64,000 nt of DNA from Apus apus (GCF_020740795.1 NC_067283.1:113651206-113715205); one strand, 5' to 3'. Counted from the first letter of the stretch, positions 23,418-35,174 are shown. Notes: generated by a model from the sequence alone, not told the origin. Program-made: numbers and translations.

Positions 23418-23630
23418 CCTTTCCTTGTGAGCTGACTGTCACAGCTTTTACTTTGCCTTTCTTAAGATAGTGTCAGTCTGCAAGATCTTTGAGATTTGGG
23501 ACTATCATTTGCTATGACAAGCATAGCCTCTCCTTGCAAGCCAACAGTCATGGCTTTACTTTACCTTGCAACAGTGCCAGTCAGCAGGATTTTCAACATT
23601 TAAGGCCATCATTTGCTACGACAAGAGTGG
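23418..23630 (+). repeat. Imperfect tandem duplication (2 x about 105 bases) in the MCM4 3' UTR
   Basis: Copy 1 is 23,418-23,526 and copy 2 is 23,527-23,630. They align along their length: ccTTTCCTTG / ccTCTCCTTG, CAGCTTTTACTTTGCC / TGGCTTTACTTTACC, GTGTCAGTC / GTGCCAGTC and ATCATTTGCTATGACAAG / ATCATTTGCTACGACAAG. Several substitutions and small length differences separate them, so the duplication is not recent. It is not a family of repeats that I recognise. Confidence 0.85.
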
Positions 23631-23876
23631 TGACAATTAAGTGGCACTTCTGTCAGCACAAGATATTACAGAGGACATAAAAAAATCCTCAACTGAATAA
23701 TGATACTTACATTTTAGCTAAATGTAATTACTAGTATGTCAACTGCTGTGTGTTTTTATGAGGTTTTGTAGAACATGCTAACAGTGTTTTATGTATTCCA
23801 AATTGAATTGTAAAAATTAATCTTAAATGACTCCCTAGTAAATGCAATTTGACTGTTAAGTATTGCTGTAATCTGA

Positions 23877-23882
23877 AATAAA
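23877..23882 (+). terminator. MCM4: MCM4 polyadenylation signal AATAAA
   Basis: The only canonical AATAAA on the plus strand in the first 500 bases after the MCM4 stop codon, with a T-rich sequence following. It lies about 465 bases past the stop. Confidence 0.75.
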
Positions 23883-23932
23883 GTTATTTGATTTTAAAGG
23901 GTTCTTCAGCATGAATTTTGAGTGAAAATAAG

Positions 23933-23938
23933 TTTATT
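23933..23938 (-). terminator. Polyadenylation signal AATAAA on the minus strand
   Basis: AATAAA (in aagaataaactt) lies about 21 bases after the stop of the candidate minus-strand ORF and 51 bases from the MCM4 signal on the other strand, so the two transcripts would end almost on top of each other. Confidence 0.4.
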
Positions 23939-24276
23939 CTTTTCAATCTAGAATGCTGTTATTTTTTTGAAGTTCTTTGTGAAAGCATCAAAGGAGCTTT
24001 ATTTTGTTTGACTTGAGCACACTTTGCTAGTATCCTCAATGTAAAAAAAAAAAATCAATACTGAATATTATAAGCATTACTAGATAAATTAAGATACTCA
24101 CCTTTGGTGTCTTCTCATAAATCTCTCTTTGAAGAACCAGGTCCAGGAGTGCATGACTGGAGAATCTTCCTCATTCGAGGCAGGGTAGATGCCATCAGCC
24201 ATTGCATTGAATCCTTAATTCACTTCGCTACAGACAGCACCAGGCTGGTCTCAACTACTCATTTAGCCCTTTTAAG
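23933..24276 (-). CDS. Candidate 3' end of an unrecognised minus-strand gene, two exons, 58-codon ORF
   Basis: On the minus strand, exon 24276-24102 follows a gtttcag acceptor and ends CAAAG|gtgagtat, a near-perfect donor. A second exon starts at 24034 after a long T tract (attttttttttttacattgag). An ATG at 24202, with an in-frame stop just upstream, opens a frame beginning MADGIYPASN and containing WTWFFKERFMRRH. It crosses the splice in phase (AG|G) and stops at 23959-23961, 58 codons in all. An AATAAA follows on the same strand at 23938-23933. I do not recognise the protein: no signal peptide, no membrane segment, basic C-terminal half. An overlapping ATG at 24207 opens a shorter frame, so this could also be a noncoding RNA. 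Upstream exons would lie to the right, possibly starting at the CpG segment near 40.5 kb. It is an inference from splice signals. Confidence 0.35.
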
Positions 24277-27200
24277 CTGAAACAAGTACTCCTTTATTCT
24301 GTGTCACTGCTTCCAATAGAAGAGAAGCAAATTTCCCTTGTGTGAAAAGGTTGTACCTTAGAACCTGATGTTTCTTGCTACTGGTTCATTACAGAAGTAA
24401 GATACTGTTTACCAGTAGTTGAATTTCCAGAGACCTGCTTTTTAATACAAGGAACTCAGTCTATACCAGAGTTAAAATACAGTGTATGTGAGAAGGATCA
24501 GGTTAAGCCACAGCCATCTCTTTCCCCACTCCTGTTTATCAGTAAAGAAGTATTTGTTGCCTTACCTTGGCTTTTATGGACTAGAAGGATATATAGTTAA
24601 TGTGCTTTTCTGTAGAGGAAGTTTAGGTTCCTAGACTCAATCCAGGAGTTTGACACTTCTCTTTAAAATAAGTCTGTAAAAAAAAAAATCTCACTTAAAT
24701 ATCAGAATCATAGATTCTCTAGTGATCTTGCAGGATCTTATTTTCCTCTTTACCACATTATTAGCTACATGTTTTGCTTAGAAAACAATCATTTCATGAT
24801 CTCTTCCCTTCTCCACTGTAGCATGCCTTTATTTCACACTTACCATCTGCCTTTTATGTGTGACTTACACAGTTCTGAGCTTGTTGAAGGTATCATTTGG
24901 ATGATTTTTCCATTTGCACTGCTTTGTCCTTGAAGTGCTGCCTCAGTTTGGAAACCTTTCTCTGTCCTCTTTTTTCACTCTCGCAGCTATAATAAGACTA
25001 CTCTTCCTAACTACTTGGTCCCTCCTCTTGTCATACAAATCAGCACTAAATTTCTCAAATATATTTTTTGAGTTTAAGAAAGTTGACCTAGTGTTTTTTA
25101 AAAATAATAAATTCAAATAGTGATGTAGTTGGCTACACCAGTAAAAGTCCTCAGATTAAAACTGAGTATGGAAACTGTTACTGTAAAATAGAAATTGGGT
25201 TGTTCATCTACTTGGAAATTCTAAATGCATATTGAATTGTATAGCCACAAAATCAAGTGTTCTAGGAAATGGAAGAAAGTTTTGTGTATAAAATAGATTT
25301 CAGCTCCCTTTTGATTTAAGATGACTCTTAATCAACTCTCTTCTAGTTCTATTATTTTTTTAGTAAAAGGCTTATTAGGAATTACTCTGTTTAGTGCTTA
25401 GGGGTTTACTTGCAGAATAATCCCACTAGGTGGCTCTTAAAGCCTGTATGTAGTAGCTAATAGAGATTATTTGTTTCCTTTCTGTAATTTTTTTATTACT
25501 TTTTTTTTTTTTAACTAGGCAAGGACTGCAAGTGCCATTTTGTAATTAGGTAGATTAAATGGAAATGCTTGTAAACAGTCTTTTTGGCTAAAAAAATCTG
25601 AATAAAAGATCTTAACCATCTATATGCTCTTTTGAAATGTACACAAAGCAAAAGGAAGATTAAAGTAATTAAACTCAGAACTCCTTACTCTATGCAGTAG
25701 TCTCAAACTGTGTCATCACTTACCACTGTATTTACCTGATGCTGTTAGTAGTTATAATTAAGCTCATTTAAAAAACTTGAATAATTTAAAGACTGCAATA
25801 TGAAACCAGGGGAAAGCACTCCTGCCAGAAACTTTGTTTCTGATGTTAAGAATACACAGAAGAAAGGCATTGAAGTCTTCCATACATTCTACAAAAGGCA
25901 CAAAAAAGTATTTGTAATAAGCTACTTTGAGAGACCATAGCTGAAGTGGTCTATCTTCTCTAAAGAGAAGCTGCTGGTGGAGAAGAATGCTACTTTTCTG
26001 TTTTCCTAGCACAGAATACCCTAAGCAGTTACTCTGGGTGGGGGACCAGTACAAGACACCAAAAAGCGTCATTTGCTACCACTGTTCCTGGCTTCAAAGC
26101 TGGTACTTCATTTCTCTGTAAGCAAAGATTTGACTGGAAAGGGACTCAACCCCAGCCATCCCCTTCCCTTAGGTGCTTCCATAGGAACAGATGTTAGGAG
26201 TTAACAGAGAAATACCTGTCAAGATTATCCCATGCCCATTGTAACTGAGGTGATGTACACCTGAAGACTTTTGAGTTGGCCTCATCAAACTTCAGTCTTA
26301 TTTTTGGCAGTCACTCAGGAATTGCAGTTTTATCTTCCTGTAAGGCCCTTACAGATCTTCCAGATTATCATGGGAAAAGAAGTAAGTGCACTGCAGACTG
26401 CATGTCAAAGAGCTGGTCAGGGAAGCAATTCTATCCCACTTTTGCCCTGTGTTTATCTAATTTCATAATTAGAACAGCTATGTAACTTGCTGTTTGGATA
26501 CAGCAACATGGACCAAAGAAAGTAGGCATTTTGTACGTTTTTCTGATTTGGCAAGTCTAGATGTAGTCTTCTAAAAATAAATGCATCGTTTACTTGAAAA
26601 GTATGGCATTCATCATCTGTGTGATAAACTGACAGTCAATATCAAGGCTGTCATCCAATTCTAAGTTTGCATGGCCACCTTACAATAATGTTTATAGGCA
26701 GCTTGGCACGAGCCTTTATTGTTTAATGCTCAAAACCAAAAAGGTATTTAACTGTGGGTTGCAGGATTTCAAGAGTACAGCTTGTCTATACAATAAGCAC
26801 AACCAGACTCCTCTTTAGCAAGGCATCTCTGGACTCCACATTCATTTGTATTTGGTACTATGAAAAATATTTTAGGAGAAGTGATAAAAACTGAGAAGAC
26901 AGTAATAATAAAATATAATTAGTACATAATTACTTTGTAGATCCCTGAAACATTCTCTCTCATTACCCTGTATTTTGATGAAAACATTCACTCGGTTTGT
27001 TCAGTGACTCCTGTTCATGTCCTACCCCTCAGCTGGGTAGGTAGGAGTATGTTTGGACTGATTTTGGAACTAGAGCAACTTACTAACTCAGATCAGATTT
27101 GCTATGCATCTAGTCAAGATTCCTTTGTTATTCTTGACCAAACATCAAAAACCTCCGACAAAATAGAAGAAAAATAATAAAGAAGGTTTCCTCTACTAAT

Positions 27201-28581
27201 TAAGACCTAGTTCGGAAGCAAGAGCGATATAGTCCTTCCTAGCCTTGATTATTGAAAACTACAAGGTGCAATAATAACTAGATTCTTAAAAATGCAAATA
27301 ACTATGTGTAGGAAAGCTACCACATTTTATTACGCGGAAGATACAACAGAGAGTATCTCTGATGACCTCTAAAATGTTAAGAAGTTGAAGGGCTTTTTAC
27401 CCTTGCTGCATTTTCAGGTTAACTTTATTACAGTCCTGGTGCAAGTTATTTTGTGGCTTGTGACCTGTTACCTGTCTAATTCTTAAAGATACAAGAAAGC
27501 TTAAAACATTAATCATAAATAGTTTTGAACACCTCAAACAAAAGAAAACAAAACAAGAAATAAGCTGATAAACTGTCTGTTCTTAAAATTACTTTTCTTG
27601 TCATGATCATACTGCCCAGTGCTGTAGTACTAGTACTCAGCTGTCATTTTCTCCCCGTCCCCAAAAGTAACCACAACAGACCCCTCAGAGTTTGGCATTT
27701 CTCACCCAATGAAGAAAAGGTTGGCACAAGATTACTGAATTGGCGGCCAGGGAAGACTTCTTTCCTGGTTCTAGTTCTTTCTCAGGATCACTTTCCAGTT
27801 GCCAGTCTTTTCCACCAGCACCAGATCCAGGCTTGAGCCTGGAGACTGCAAATACCATTCCAGGACATAACAGCACATTGTCATGTCCACAACTTAAAGC
27901 TTGAGAGAACTGAGCCTACGTATCTGAGCACACAAATGTTCATCAAGTGAGTTTCCAACCTAGGTCAATATAGGAAGACTGGGATGGCTGCCTCCATTGG
28001 TGTTAATGACCTTATCTCAGTTTTAGTCACACAGTGTAGTACCTTTGCCTTCAGCACATCTGGGTGGGAAGATGAAGAAGGGGAAGCACCTCCATCATCC
28101 AGCTAGCTCTTAGCCCATCTTTCAGCAGGCAAAGATCAGCCATTAAACTCTTAACACTGGTGCTTACTAACAGTGAAGGTCTGTGGACATTATCTAGGCA
28201 GAAATTTCTCATTACTTGGGCACCTCCTTACATTATCTTTCTGAACAGTCTTGGCAACACCTGCTTGGTTGAGATTTCCCCTCATGTTCCGTCACTGTGT
28301 AACACCTACACACCAGGATCACACAATTCCTGTCACATTCAATAACTGCCTCTGTGACCTGTATTGGAAGAGTCTCTCATGGAATCTACATGTTATATAA
28401 ACACTCCCAACAAAACTGAAATCAACATAAACAAATTAATACAAAGTAAACATCATTATGGGCCTGATCCAGCTTCTCAGGAATACACGGGCTAGCTGTA
28501 GAAATCCATCTCAATGCTTCCTTCTTGTTCTCAGCTTCCTTTCAATATTCCTTTCATAATTCCTTTCAAAATTTATTTTGT
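24277..28581. other. AT-rich intergenic DNA, no gene recognised
   Basis: No recognisable coding exon, RNA gene or clear repeat was seen. Open frames here are short (the longest is 102 codons, minus strand 25,764-26,072), lack splice support and resemble no family I know. It could contain introns of the candidate minus-strand gene ending at 23.9 kb. Confidence 0.5.
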
Positions 28582-28645
28582 AGGCTGGACTTGATGATCT
28601 TAAAGGTCTTTTCCAGCATTGGTGATTTGGTGATTCTGTGATTCA
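28582..28645 (+). mobile_element. CR1 LINE 3' tail remnant
   Basis: A 64-base piece matching the very end of CR1 (ggctggacttgatgatctta... ggtcttttccagc) with a decayed tail of gattctgtgattc units. Only the 3' UTR end is left. Confidence 0.65.
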
Positions 28646-28667
28646 ATAACTGAAAAGAGCAGCCCAG

Positions 28668-28755
28668 AGCTGATCAGGAAGCTAAAGCAGGCTTAGCCCT
28701 GGTTTAACTGCAGCTGATCAGGAAGCTAAAGCAGGCTTAGCCCTGGTTTAACTGC
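28668..28755 (+). repeat. Exact 44-base tandem duplication
   Basis: 28,668-28,711 and 28,712-28,755 are identical (each starts agctgatcaggaagctaaag and ends ggtttaactgc). Perfect identity means that the duplication is very recent, polymorphic, or an assembly artefact. Confidence 0.93.
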
Positions 28756-30324
28756 AAATGTGAGAATTACTCCAATAGGTCAGCTCTTTCCCCTGGGATA
28801 AACAATAATGCTCCCAGGTGTCTGGTACTGGTGATTTGTTTTTTAATAGAAAAATACAATGCTATGTATATCTTCCTCAGCTGTACAAAGTAGCACAGCT
28901 CTTTATTCAGTCTGTTTTATCTAAGTGCAACAAGCAGGTTAGAATCTTTGCATAAAACTTCTAGCAAAACTTGAAGATGGACATTACTGAGAAATATTCC
29001 AAACTGTGTACTCTGCATTTACTTCAGGAAGAGTAAGGACCAGGGGAAAATCTATTTTTATTTTATTATAAGGCAGCTTTGCTAAAGAGTGTTGGTAGAA
29101 CAAGAACCCAGGGACAATACTGTGCACTGAGAACAAATCTGCTGAGTATCAGTGTACAAAGTAGCTATAAGCATGCCCCAGACCTTCAGCAGAAGGATGG
29201 CATTTAGAGTGACCATTCTTGGCATCTTCTGTCTATTAATCACTCTACAAGTAGTGTGATTAAGTAGTCACTGAGACTGGTACACACTTTTCTACTTATG
29301 CCCAAGAATTCAAGGGGAAGCTTCACTTTTCAGCCTCCAAAGTAAAAGGAGACACACCAAGAAGTGGAATAGTAAGACTCTTTTGCTAGTTCCATGCACA
29401 TTTTTTCTTCTTCAGCCATGAACAGACAGAAGATGGGAGGAAATAAATATCCTTTTTGCACACTGTAAGATGCTTAATTAACACTCAGGACACAACTGAT
29501 TTAGCACCATTGGTCACCAGGATCTCAAAAGCTTCACTTGCTGTGCAGCTGCTGCTAGAAGGGTCAGGGGGAAGTTGCACCATAAAGATACACACAACAT
29601 CTGGAGAAAAAACAGAAGAAACAGATAAGGTGTTAGCAGAAGGCAATTGATCAGTTAGATGTTGAGAATAACTGTGAAGCTGTAACACAAATGTGGCAGG
29701 CATTAGCCTCTCAAAAGCAGCTCTGCATAAACAAAATTAGGGGAGAAGACTGAGGGGTTAATTTTAACTTGCACACAGGCCACAGCTAAAAGACATGGTT
29801 GCTGCAGTGTGCTCCCAAGGGTACAGACTTGGGGTTAAAGAGATCGTTGAAACGTAACTGACCAATCCAGCTCATGTTACAGCTTCACAGAGACAGTAAA
29901 AGAAAGGAAGATCCTCTATTTCTGGACAGGGACCACAGTGGGCAGCTGGGGAAGAACAAGCATTCCTACATGGCTGTTTTCCACTGTCTGATCAAAAAGA
30001 CATGCTGATTCAGGTCTCTAACCATCATTCATCCATTGTTTTTCATAAAGCCTGGAAAAAAATCATATTGCAGAATTCTCTCTCTGCCAAGTTTGACTTG
30101 AATTGGCCAGGAAGAGCCAACAGCTACGACAGGGGAATGACACACATGGTTGTATAAGCCTGATTTAGGCAGTGCAGCACCCAGAGGAAGGAAGAAAATC
30201 AGTTTTACCCCAATTAAAATAAACGGTTTACCAAAATAGTTTAAATATATATTTTGTTTTGATAGTTACATATTTTGTTTTGGTAGTTTCTACTTGGCAT
30301 AACAATTCCTGTTTAACAAAATAC

Positions 30325-30397
30325 TGGAGAAAGTGAGCATCAGTCCTGCTTCCTCTCACATGCTCAGCAAGCACTCTACCATTGGAGCTAATTCTCT
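30325..30397 (-). pseudogene. tRNA-Ala(AGC) pseudogene
   Basis: A full-length 73-base relative of the four intact tRNA-Ala genes nearby, differing at about 14 positions, many of them CpG-to-TpG or CpA changes. The AGC anticodon is still present, but the universal U33 is G, the first and third acceptor bases are A, and the T stem has lost pairs. A T run still follows on the minus strand. It lies 632 bases left of the first intact copy. Confidence 0.85.
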
Positions 30398-30956
30398 CCC
30401 TTTAATTGATTACAGAGATCACAGAAGTCTCACTTTCAGGGTCTACTTAAAATTGTAGTTCCATACATAAAATACAGTCTTCTCTCTTGCTCTGGTCCAT
30501 CTGTTCACAAATGAAAACACATTCAATTTTTATTCTAAAACAGGTGTCAAATAATAAATTTGTAGTATTTAATTTAGCATTTCCAGTTGAAGAAACAAAA
30601 CAAACCAGAAAAGACATGTTTTCCAGGTGCACAAAATTAATTAAAAAAAAGTTTATTGTTAGAAATTCCTGAGAGGAAGTATTTGGAAGTATTGGAAGTT
30701 CCAGCATTTAGTTTTCTCCCTGTAAAACTCAGTTTCCATTTTATTTTTTTTAATATGAGTTAATTGTTTTAACTTATTAAAATCAAACATATGGCAGCCT
30801 TTAAGAAATAACCCGTGTACATCTGAAAAATAAGAGCGTATTTACATGAGTAATTCCAGTTTGGTACATGAAAACATCTTGTGTAGTTAATTGAGTTTTC
30901 TCTCTGAAAACATCTTCTGTAGTTGTTTTCTCTCTACCTCAAACAAAACACGCCAA

Positions 30957-31029
30957 TGGAGAATGCGGGCATCGATCCCGCTACCTCTCGCATGCTAAGC
31001 GAGCGCTCTACCATTTGAGCTAATTCCCC
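30957..31029 (-). tRNA. tRNA-Ala (anticodon AGC), copy 1
   Basis: A 73-base intronless tRNA gene that folds into a complete cloverleaf. The acceptor stem GGGGAAT/ATTCTCC contains the G3:U70 wobble pair by which alanyl-tRNA synthetase recognises tRNA-Ala. The anticodon loop is TTAGCAT. Internal A box (TAGCTCAAATGG) and B-box region are present, and a T4 terminator lies shortly after the gene on the minus strand (30,941-30,944 on the plus strand reads aaaa). CCA is not encoded, as usual in eukaryotes. Confidence 0.97.
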
Positions 31030-31747
31030 GTACTACTGCAACCCTTGTCCTGTAAATATAGATTTTAATTGTCACACCAGCATGCACCATCTGACCAGGG
31101 TCTGCTCTGTCATGAATAATGACCCCAGGGCAGCCCTTCAGAACACTTACTGCCATCTGACCTTTGAGCTTGTCTGTGTTTACTACCCAAGATGACAAAC
31201 TCCCTGAGGACTGCGGTAAGGCACTTCATGCCTACTTGCATGACAAATCCACGACCCGTAGCCTTTCAGTGCCACCCAGCTCGCACTAGATTTGTGCTTT
31301 GAGGATAACAGCTGCTGCTGTGTTGAGGGAAAGGCACATCACAGACAGTGCAGTGGAGGAGCCTGAAGATCATACAAAACTTGCACTCAACCCTGGTGTC
31401 CTCCAAGAACACCATCTTAGCGAGCAGAAGTCAAACCTTATTAAATTAGCTTGTATCAATTTATACTAGTGTTGCCAAAGAGATGAACCAAAGTGATCTG
31501 TGTTAAATCAAACTACGTGGACACAAAGCTTTCACTGCTGAAACACCCCAGAGAAATTAAAAAATGGAATTTAAAAGGTCAGGTTATTTTCAGCCATGTC
31601 GATTAAGGAAGTTCTCCCAACCAAGTGGAGCAATTAGAAAGTATTAGTTGCTGTGTTACTGAAAACTTATCAATCACAAACATTCAAGATCATATAACAA
31701 TGAAACACACATCTTAATCACTGATGTGAAATACACATCTTAATCAC

Positions 31748-31894
31748 AGCCCCCTCCCTGGAGGTGTTCAAGGCCATGTTGGCTGGGGCTTTGTGCAACC
31801 TGATCTAGTGGGAGGTGTCCCTGCCCTTGCAGGGGGGTTGGAACTAGATGACCTTCCTGGTCCCTTCCAACCCAAACCATTCTATGATTCTATG
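31748..31894 (+). mobile_element. CR1 LINE 3' end fragment
   Basis: About 150 bases of CR1 3' UTR: ccctggaggtgttcaaggcc, then ggaggtgtccctgccc, ttggaactagatgacctt and cccttccaaccc, ending in the tail ATTCTATGATTCTATGA. The well-preserved tail suggests a relatively young copy. Confidence 0.92.
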
Positions 31895-33389
31895 AAAATA
31901 GTACTATTGCAGATGTCTTTCCTCATCCTTACCTGACTTATTCAAGAAATAAACTTTTCCTGTGAGCTGAATTGTCCAAGCTTTAAGCCTTTTCAGTGGC
32001 AGCAGAGTGAGATTTAGGGGTGAAAACAAGGTAATCTACTATTTTCATACTGAGTCAGGCTGCACAAGGCAGATAAAGAAAACTGTCCACAGAGCTGAAC
32101 CTTGTGAAATATGATATGGGAAAGCTCCCAGCTGCAGATGTGCACTGAGCCTCAGACATGTGCCTGTGAGACAGACTGAAACCACTTTTGCATATTTATT
32201 TTCCCTCTCAAGTTTACTCCACTGAGGAAAATGAAAACAGTTACAATATACTGCAAGAAATGCTAAGAACTATTTTTTGTTTATTGTTGTGCAAAGACTT
32301 GAGGAAAGGCAGGTGACTGTTTAAATTCTAGGAGAATGTTTGCAGGGATACTGTGGGTTTTAGTTCCCACATCTTGGCCTGAATCTGGGCTGTGATAGAG
32401 TGGAAGTACTGCCTTACCTCAGAGAAGCTGTAATTAGCTAATCCTTAATTTCAGAATTGATTTTCTTTTGACTGGATGCCGTCACCAGTAAGTCAAATCC
32501 ATTAGAGTAAAAGAGCAGTGCAAGTATTGTTGGATTACTATACACATTTTACTTGACTAGCAGAACTTACTTTTCTGCATTTAAACAGAAAGTGAGGAAA
32601 CTTGTATTAAATATAACTTTCAATGCCTTTGCTGTTTAAAAGTATATCAGTGTAACCACTCTCACTCTAAACTACATTTTTGTTCTTTAAATTCAGAAAG
32701 CATTCCTTGATTTAATAACCTGGGAATAGAGCTTTGCCAATGTGCTTCTGACAGCAAATTCAGTCAATGTGACTACACTTGAATTTTTGAATCTCTAAAA
32801 TGTTTTTACTCACCCCATATATTTAAGATGCGATACTACTTTGACTGAATCATTAAAGTAAATACAAAAAGGTAGAAATACCTTGAAGACAATTTAGGAA
32901 GATATAAATTAATACTTTCTCTCCACAAACTATGATAAACATGAACTTTTACACCATTATATTTATCAGTTACATACAGCTCATTAGAGGATAAAGTTGG
33001 AAAAGAAAATAGAAAGACTTGAAAAACAAGGAGAAGGAAAACTTCATTGCCCTCGGTGACTTTTAACAGTGTACTTTCTAGATTTACAAGTCTTTTGGTA
33101 TCTGCATTGTAACAGAGGTAAAAAAAAATAATAAAATAGTTCTCTCTCCTTCCTGCATATACACCAGAGGAGGCTTTACTCGGGAAAGTACATATTGTTT
33201 TACCGGAGCATCCTGGCAGATAATGCATCAGTGCGCTTCTCATATCTCAAGTGAGTCTTCCGGCTTTGAATCCAACAGGCTTTCTACACGGATACAGGGG
33301 TCCCTGGGTGTCACTCAGCCGTCAGCCCAGCTCAACCAGTCAAGCTGTGATTCCGCTGTCAAGAACCCGCCCCCAAAGCTGCCCTTTAA

Positions 33390-33462
33390 GGGGAATTAGC
33401 TCAAATGGTAGAGCGCTCGCTTAGCATGCGAGAGGTAGCGGGATCGATGCCCGCATTCTCCA
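33390..33462 (+). tRNA. tRNA-Ala (anticodon AGC), copy 2
   Basis: Identical over all 73 bases to the other three intact copies, including G3:U70 and the AGC anticodon. A run of five T's at 33,466-33,470 forms the RNA polymerase III terminator. It diverges from copy 1 and converges on copy 3. Confidence 0.97.
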
Positions 33463-34117
33463 GTGTTTTTGAGGGAGTATTCCCTACAGTAGACATTAGG
33501 TTTTCCTCCAAAAATTATCCAGGTTTGTGAAAGGAAATATGTATCTACCGTTTCATACAGCATCTAAAATAGGAAAAAAAGGTCCCAATCAGCATACTAC
33601 AGCAGTGAGGAGTGTCATCACATTAAACACCCAATACTAACGTTGTCCTGTAACACAGGACAATAAACTCACTTCTGTCCCCTTACAAGTGCACTGAATT
33701 GTTTTTGGCTTTAATTATAAGAAAACTCAGTGAAATTGTCCATAAGAAGATGCTAAAGTCCGGAGCTGTCTATATAATCATCTGCTCATGGCAGAGTTCT
33801 CTCTCCAGCTCCTTTGCTCCTGTTGTACTGAGGATGGGCAGGACAGACCTGGCCTTCACCCACATTTCAAGGGACATTCCATCTCTCACAATTTCACTCA
33901 AATACAAAAATATATTTGCACTTCAATTAAAATGCTTGTCTATGATCAACATTAGCACCTTCCATCATTCATATTACACATGTGCTTCTCAAAATAGACT
34001 CATTTGAACCTTTTCAAAACTCACACAGAAAAATGCACCTACATTTAAAATTACACCAGACCATTGGGCAGTGTAAGCAGAGAACCAAAACTGTAGCACA
34101 GCCAAAATTCAGGAGAA

Positions 34118-34970
34118 GCAGTGGGTTCAAGCCAGGAGGGTGTGTTGATCTGCTGGAGCGTAGCAAAGCTCTACAGCAAGACCTAGACAGGTTAGATCAG
34201 TGAGCCAAGGTTAACTGTATGGGGTTCAACAAGGCCAAGTGCTGGGTCCTGCACTTGGGTCATAACAGCCCCATGATAAGCTACAGACTTGGTGATGTGT
34301 GGTTGGAAAGCTGCAGGTTGGAAAAGGACCTGGGGGTATTGATTGACCGTCAACTAGACATGAGCCAGCAGTGCACGCAGGTGGCTAAGAAGGCCAATGG
34401 CATCCTGGGCTGTATTAGGAACACAGTGGCCAGCAGGAATAGAGAGGTGATCGTCCCCCTGTATTCAGTGCTGGTGAGGCCACACCTTGAGTATTGTGTT
34501 CAGTTCTGGGCTCCTCACTATAAGAAGGACATAGAAGTGCTGGAGCATGTCCAGAAAAGGGCAACAAGGCTTCTGCAGGGCCTAGAGCACAAGTCCTGTG
34601 AGGAGCAGCTGAGGGTGCTGGGGTTGTTCAGTCTGGAGAAGAGGAGGCTGAGGGGAGACCTCACTGCTCTTCACAGCTACCTGAAAGGAGGTGATGAGGG
34701 GGGCAGCCTCTTCTCCCTGATGTGTGATAGGACCAGAGGGAATGGATGCAAGCTGCACCAGGGGAGGTTTAAGTTTGATATTAGGAAGCATTTCTTCACT
34801 GAAAGGGTTGTCAGGCATTGGCAGTGGTGGAGTCATCATCTCTGGATGCATTTAAACGGCATGTGGACCTGATGCTTAGGGACACGGTTTAGTGGTGAGC
34901 TTGCGGTGTTAAGCCTAGGGCTGGACTGGATGATCTTGGAAGTCTCCTCCAGCCAGAGACATTCTATGAT
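34118..34970 (+). mobile_element. CR1 LINE fragment with ORF2 C-terminal region still open
   Basis: About 850 bases of CR1 in plus orientation, from the late reverse transcriptase region to the 3' end (acattctatgat). Positions 34,219-34,872 remain open for 217 codons and show the typical CR1 ORF2 C-terminal blocks: [50 protein letters not shown] and [12 protein letters not shown]. The copy is 5'-truncated, so no complete element is present. The open stretch indicates a fairly young insertion. Confidence 0.92.
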
Positions 34971-35174
34971 CTGTCAGTGTGCTTTCACTTCATTCTTTAA
35001 AACACTTTAACAGGAATTTACTTCTCTTTTGTGCAGGCAGCTATTCTAACTTCAGATAACATAGACGTTTACAGGCCTCTCTTTTCCAAAGCAGGAAATT
35101 AATTATCAGCGGTAAGCTGAAAAGTACGAGGTGCTGTTAACAGCAGAGAGAAACTAACGCGTCTCAGTGAAAAA

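Larger units (their letters stand above)
23413..23910 (+). other. MCM4: MCM4 3' untranslated region
   Basis: This extends from the TAA stop at 23,410-23,412 to just past the polyadenylation signal at 23,877-23,882. The first 220 bases are an imperfect tandem duplication (listed separately). The exact cleavage site is inferred to lie about 15-30 bases after the signal. Confidence 0.75.

Noticed and set aside
34219-34872. 217-codon open frame as a host gene
   Set aside because: Its residues are the C-terminal part of CR1 ORF2, so it belongs to the LINE.
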